Program-made: the position numbers and the translations under genes | Shown here: positions 63,042 to 64,000 of the stretch, one piece after another | Layout: every line of letters starts with the position of its first letter | Position numbering within the stretch: the stretch's first letter is position 1 | Notes under the pieces: generated by a model | Databases searched by the model: none | The model's input: only the letters and a program-made list of their open reading frames with translations | Told to the model about the DNA's origin: nothing | Origin: Bradyrhizobium commune | GTDB lineage: Bacteria > Pseudomonadota > Alphaproteobacteria > Rhizobiales > Xanthobacteraceae | NCBI RefSeq assembly: GCF_015624505.1 | Contig: NZ_CP061379.1 | Coordinates: forward strand, 4,154,001 to 4,218,000 | Reading direction: 5' to 3' | Length of the DNA stretch: 64,000 nucleotides

Positions 63042-64000
63042 CTATTTAAGCCAGTGAGCGATCCGGTCAACTGCTTCGCGCATCTCCGCGGCCGAGCGCG
63101 CATAGGACAATCGTATGAACGAGCGGCCATGGATGGGATCGAAATCGAGGCCTGGCGTAGCCGCAACGTGGGCCTGTTCCAGCATCCGCTTGGCGAAGTC
63201 GAAACTGTCGGAGGTAAAATCCGAGACGTCGGCATAGAGGTAGAAGGCGCCGTCCGCGGGCAGGAAGCGCGTCAGGCCGGCCTTGGGCAAACCCTCGATC
63301 AGAATTCGGCGATTTTCCTGATAGCCGTGCTTGATCTCCTCCATCTCGGCCGCGCCGTCGAAGGCAGCTTCGGCCGCGATCTGCGACAGCGCAGGCACCG
63401 AGATCGAGAGGTTCTGCTGGAGCCGTTCGATTGGCCGCACCAGGATGTCGGGCACGACCATCCAGCCGACGCGCCAGCCCGTCATGCAAAAATACTTCGA
63501 GAACGAGTTGATCACGAGTGCGTGCTCGGACAGCGCTGCTGCCGTCACCGCCGGAAACGCATAGTCCAGCCCGTGATAGATCTCGTCCGAGATGAAGCGG
63601 ATGCCGGCATCTTCCGCAGCAGCAATCAGACCCGACAACGCCTCTTTCGACATCATCGTCCCGGTCGGATTGGCGGGGCTGCCGACCAGCACGCCCTTGA
63701 GCGGCGCCTTGCGATGGGCGGCGAGCAGCGCCTCGCCGGTGAGCGCATGGCGCGTCTCGTTGGTGGTCTCGATCAGCACCGGCTCGCAACCCAGTGCAGT
63801 GAGGATGTGGCGGTACGGCGGATAACCCGGCACAGTCACCGCGACGCGATCGCCGGGCTCGAACATCGACAAAAACGCCAGGATGAAGCCGCCGGAGGAG
63901 CCCGTGGTCACGACGATTCGCTCGGGGCTGACAGTGCAGCCATAGGCGTCCCTGTAATGCCGCGCGATGCGCTCGCGGAGCGAGGGGATGCCGAGCGCCG
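63042..64000 (-). CDS. Class I/II PLP aminotransferase, N-terminus beyond window
   Basis: The frame is open to base 64000 and begins inside the protein at ALGIPSLRERIARHYRDAYG; about 60-80 N-terminal residues are outside. The PLP pocket is seen as VVTTGSSGGFILAFLSMFEPG and GSPANPTGTMMSKEAL, the Schiff-base Lys in VINSFSKYFCMTGWRVGWMV and the carboxylate-binding Arg in RSFIRLSYARSAAEMREAVD. It belongs to the aspartate-aminotransferase fold type I, subgroup Igamma, which includes aromatic, aspartate and kynurenine-type enzymes; the substrate is not determinable. It ends 36 bases before bioY on the same strand. Confidence 0.92.
   Translation of the reverse strand, partial: ALGIPSLRERIARHYRDAYGCTVSPERIVVTTGSSGGFILAFLSMFEPGDRVAVTVPGYPPYRHILTALGCEPVLIETTNETRHALTGEALLAAHRKAPLKGVLVGSPANPTGTMMSKEALSGLIAAAEDAGIRFISDEIYHGLDYAFPAVTAAALSEHALVINSFSKYFCMTGWRVGWMVVPDILVRPIERLQQNLSISVPALSQIAAEAAFDGAAEMEEIKHGYQENRRILIEGLPKAGLTRFLPADGAFYLYADVSDFTSDSFDFAKRMLEQAHVAATPGLDFDPIHGRSFIRLSYARSAAEMREAVDRIAHWLK

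Overview
The window is a high-GC chromosomal segment of an alphaproteobacterium, most likely Bradyrhizobium or a close relative. This rests on the gene content (RNase E with a long insertion inside its S1 domain, the suf operon order, amidase-PBP1A-prfB synteny). It also rests on several families of short palindromic intergenic repeats typical of that genus, including one that has been absorbed into a reading frame ending in VGKAKRAH. No rRNA, tRNA, CRISPR array, insertion sequence or prophage was seen.

Layout. 1-8.7 kb: a truncated outer-membrane beta-barrel gene, an FAD monooxygenase, an exported caspase-like protease, an AraC regulator, the RNA helicase RhlE, a diguanylate cyclase and FabA. 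8.6-16.3 kb, minus strand: an iron-sulfur assembly cluster (cysteine desulfurase, sufB, sufC, sufD, sufS, sufT, sufA) followed by a TfoX-like gene; a candidate Irr-type iron box lies before sufB. 16.3-24.8 kb: a divergent acyltransferase-3/LytTR pair, an alpha/beta hydrolase, a GST, anmK and tyrS (divergent), an MFS transporter and a DoxX protein. 24.8-31.1 kb: a very large AsmA/DUF3971-type envelope protein with a tiny membrane ORF coupled to its stop codon, a one-cysteine peroxiredoxin with a histone-H1-like tail, and an M23 peptidase.

31.1-39.0 kb is the most distinctive region. A translationally coupled DUF6502-DUF5666 pair is transcribed away from a compact polysaccharide locus. That locus has a good sigma70-type promoter, a previously untracked 54-residue membrane protein, a GT4 glycosyltransferase fused to a Wzm-type ABC permease, a Wzt-type ATPase, a second GT4 enzyme and an O-antigen-ligase-like protein. 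The ligase reading frame runs 117 nt into the opposite-strand gene for an amino-acid-type periplasmic binding protein. The shared upstream region carries phased TCCCA half-sites overlapping the promoter.

38.9-52.2 kb: binding protein, two EamA exporters, a beta-hydroxyacid dehydrogenase, prfB (with the classical programmed +1 frameshift intact), PBP1A and the AMIN-domain amidase on the minus strand. They are divergent from rne, which has a leader of about 550 nt and encodes an unusual His/Asp-rich insert. 52.2-57 kb: an XRE-cupin regulator divergent from an amidase-MFS-amino-acid oxidase catabolic module; the amidase is broken by an internal out-of-frame deletion. 57-64 kb: a TPR-glycosyltransferase fusion, an MmyB-type regulator divergent from its probable target SDR gene across a clean palindrome, dctA, an orphan bioY and the C-terminal part of a class I/II aminotransferase.
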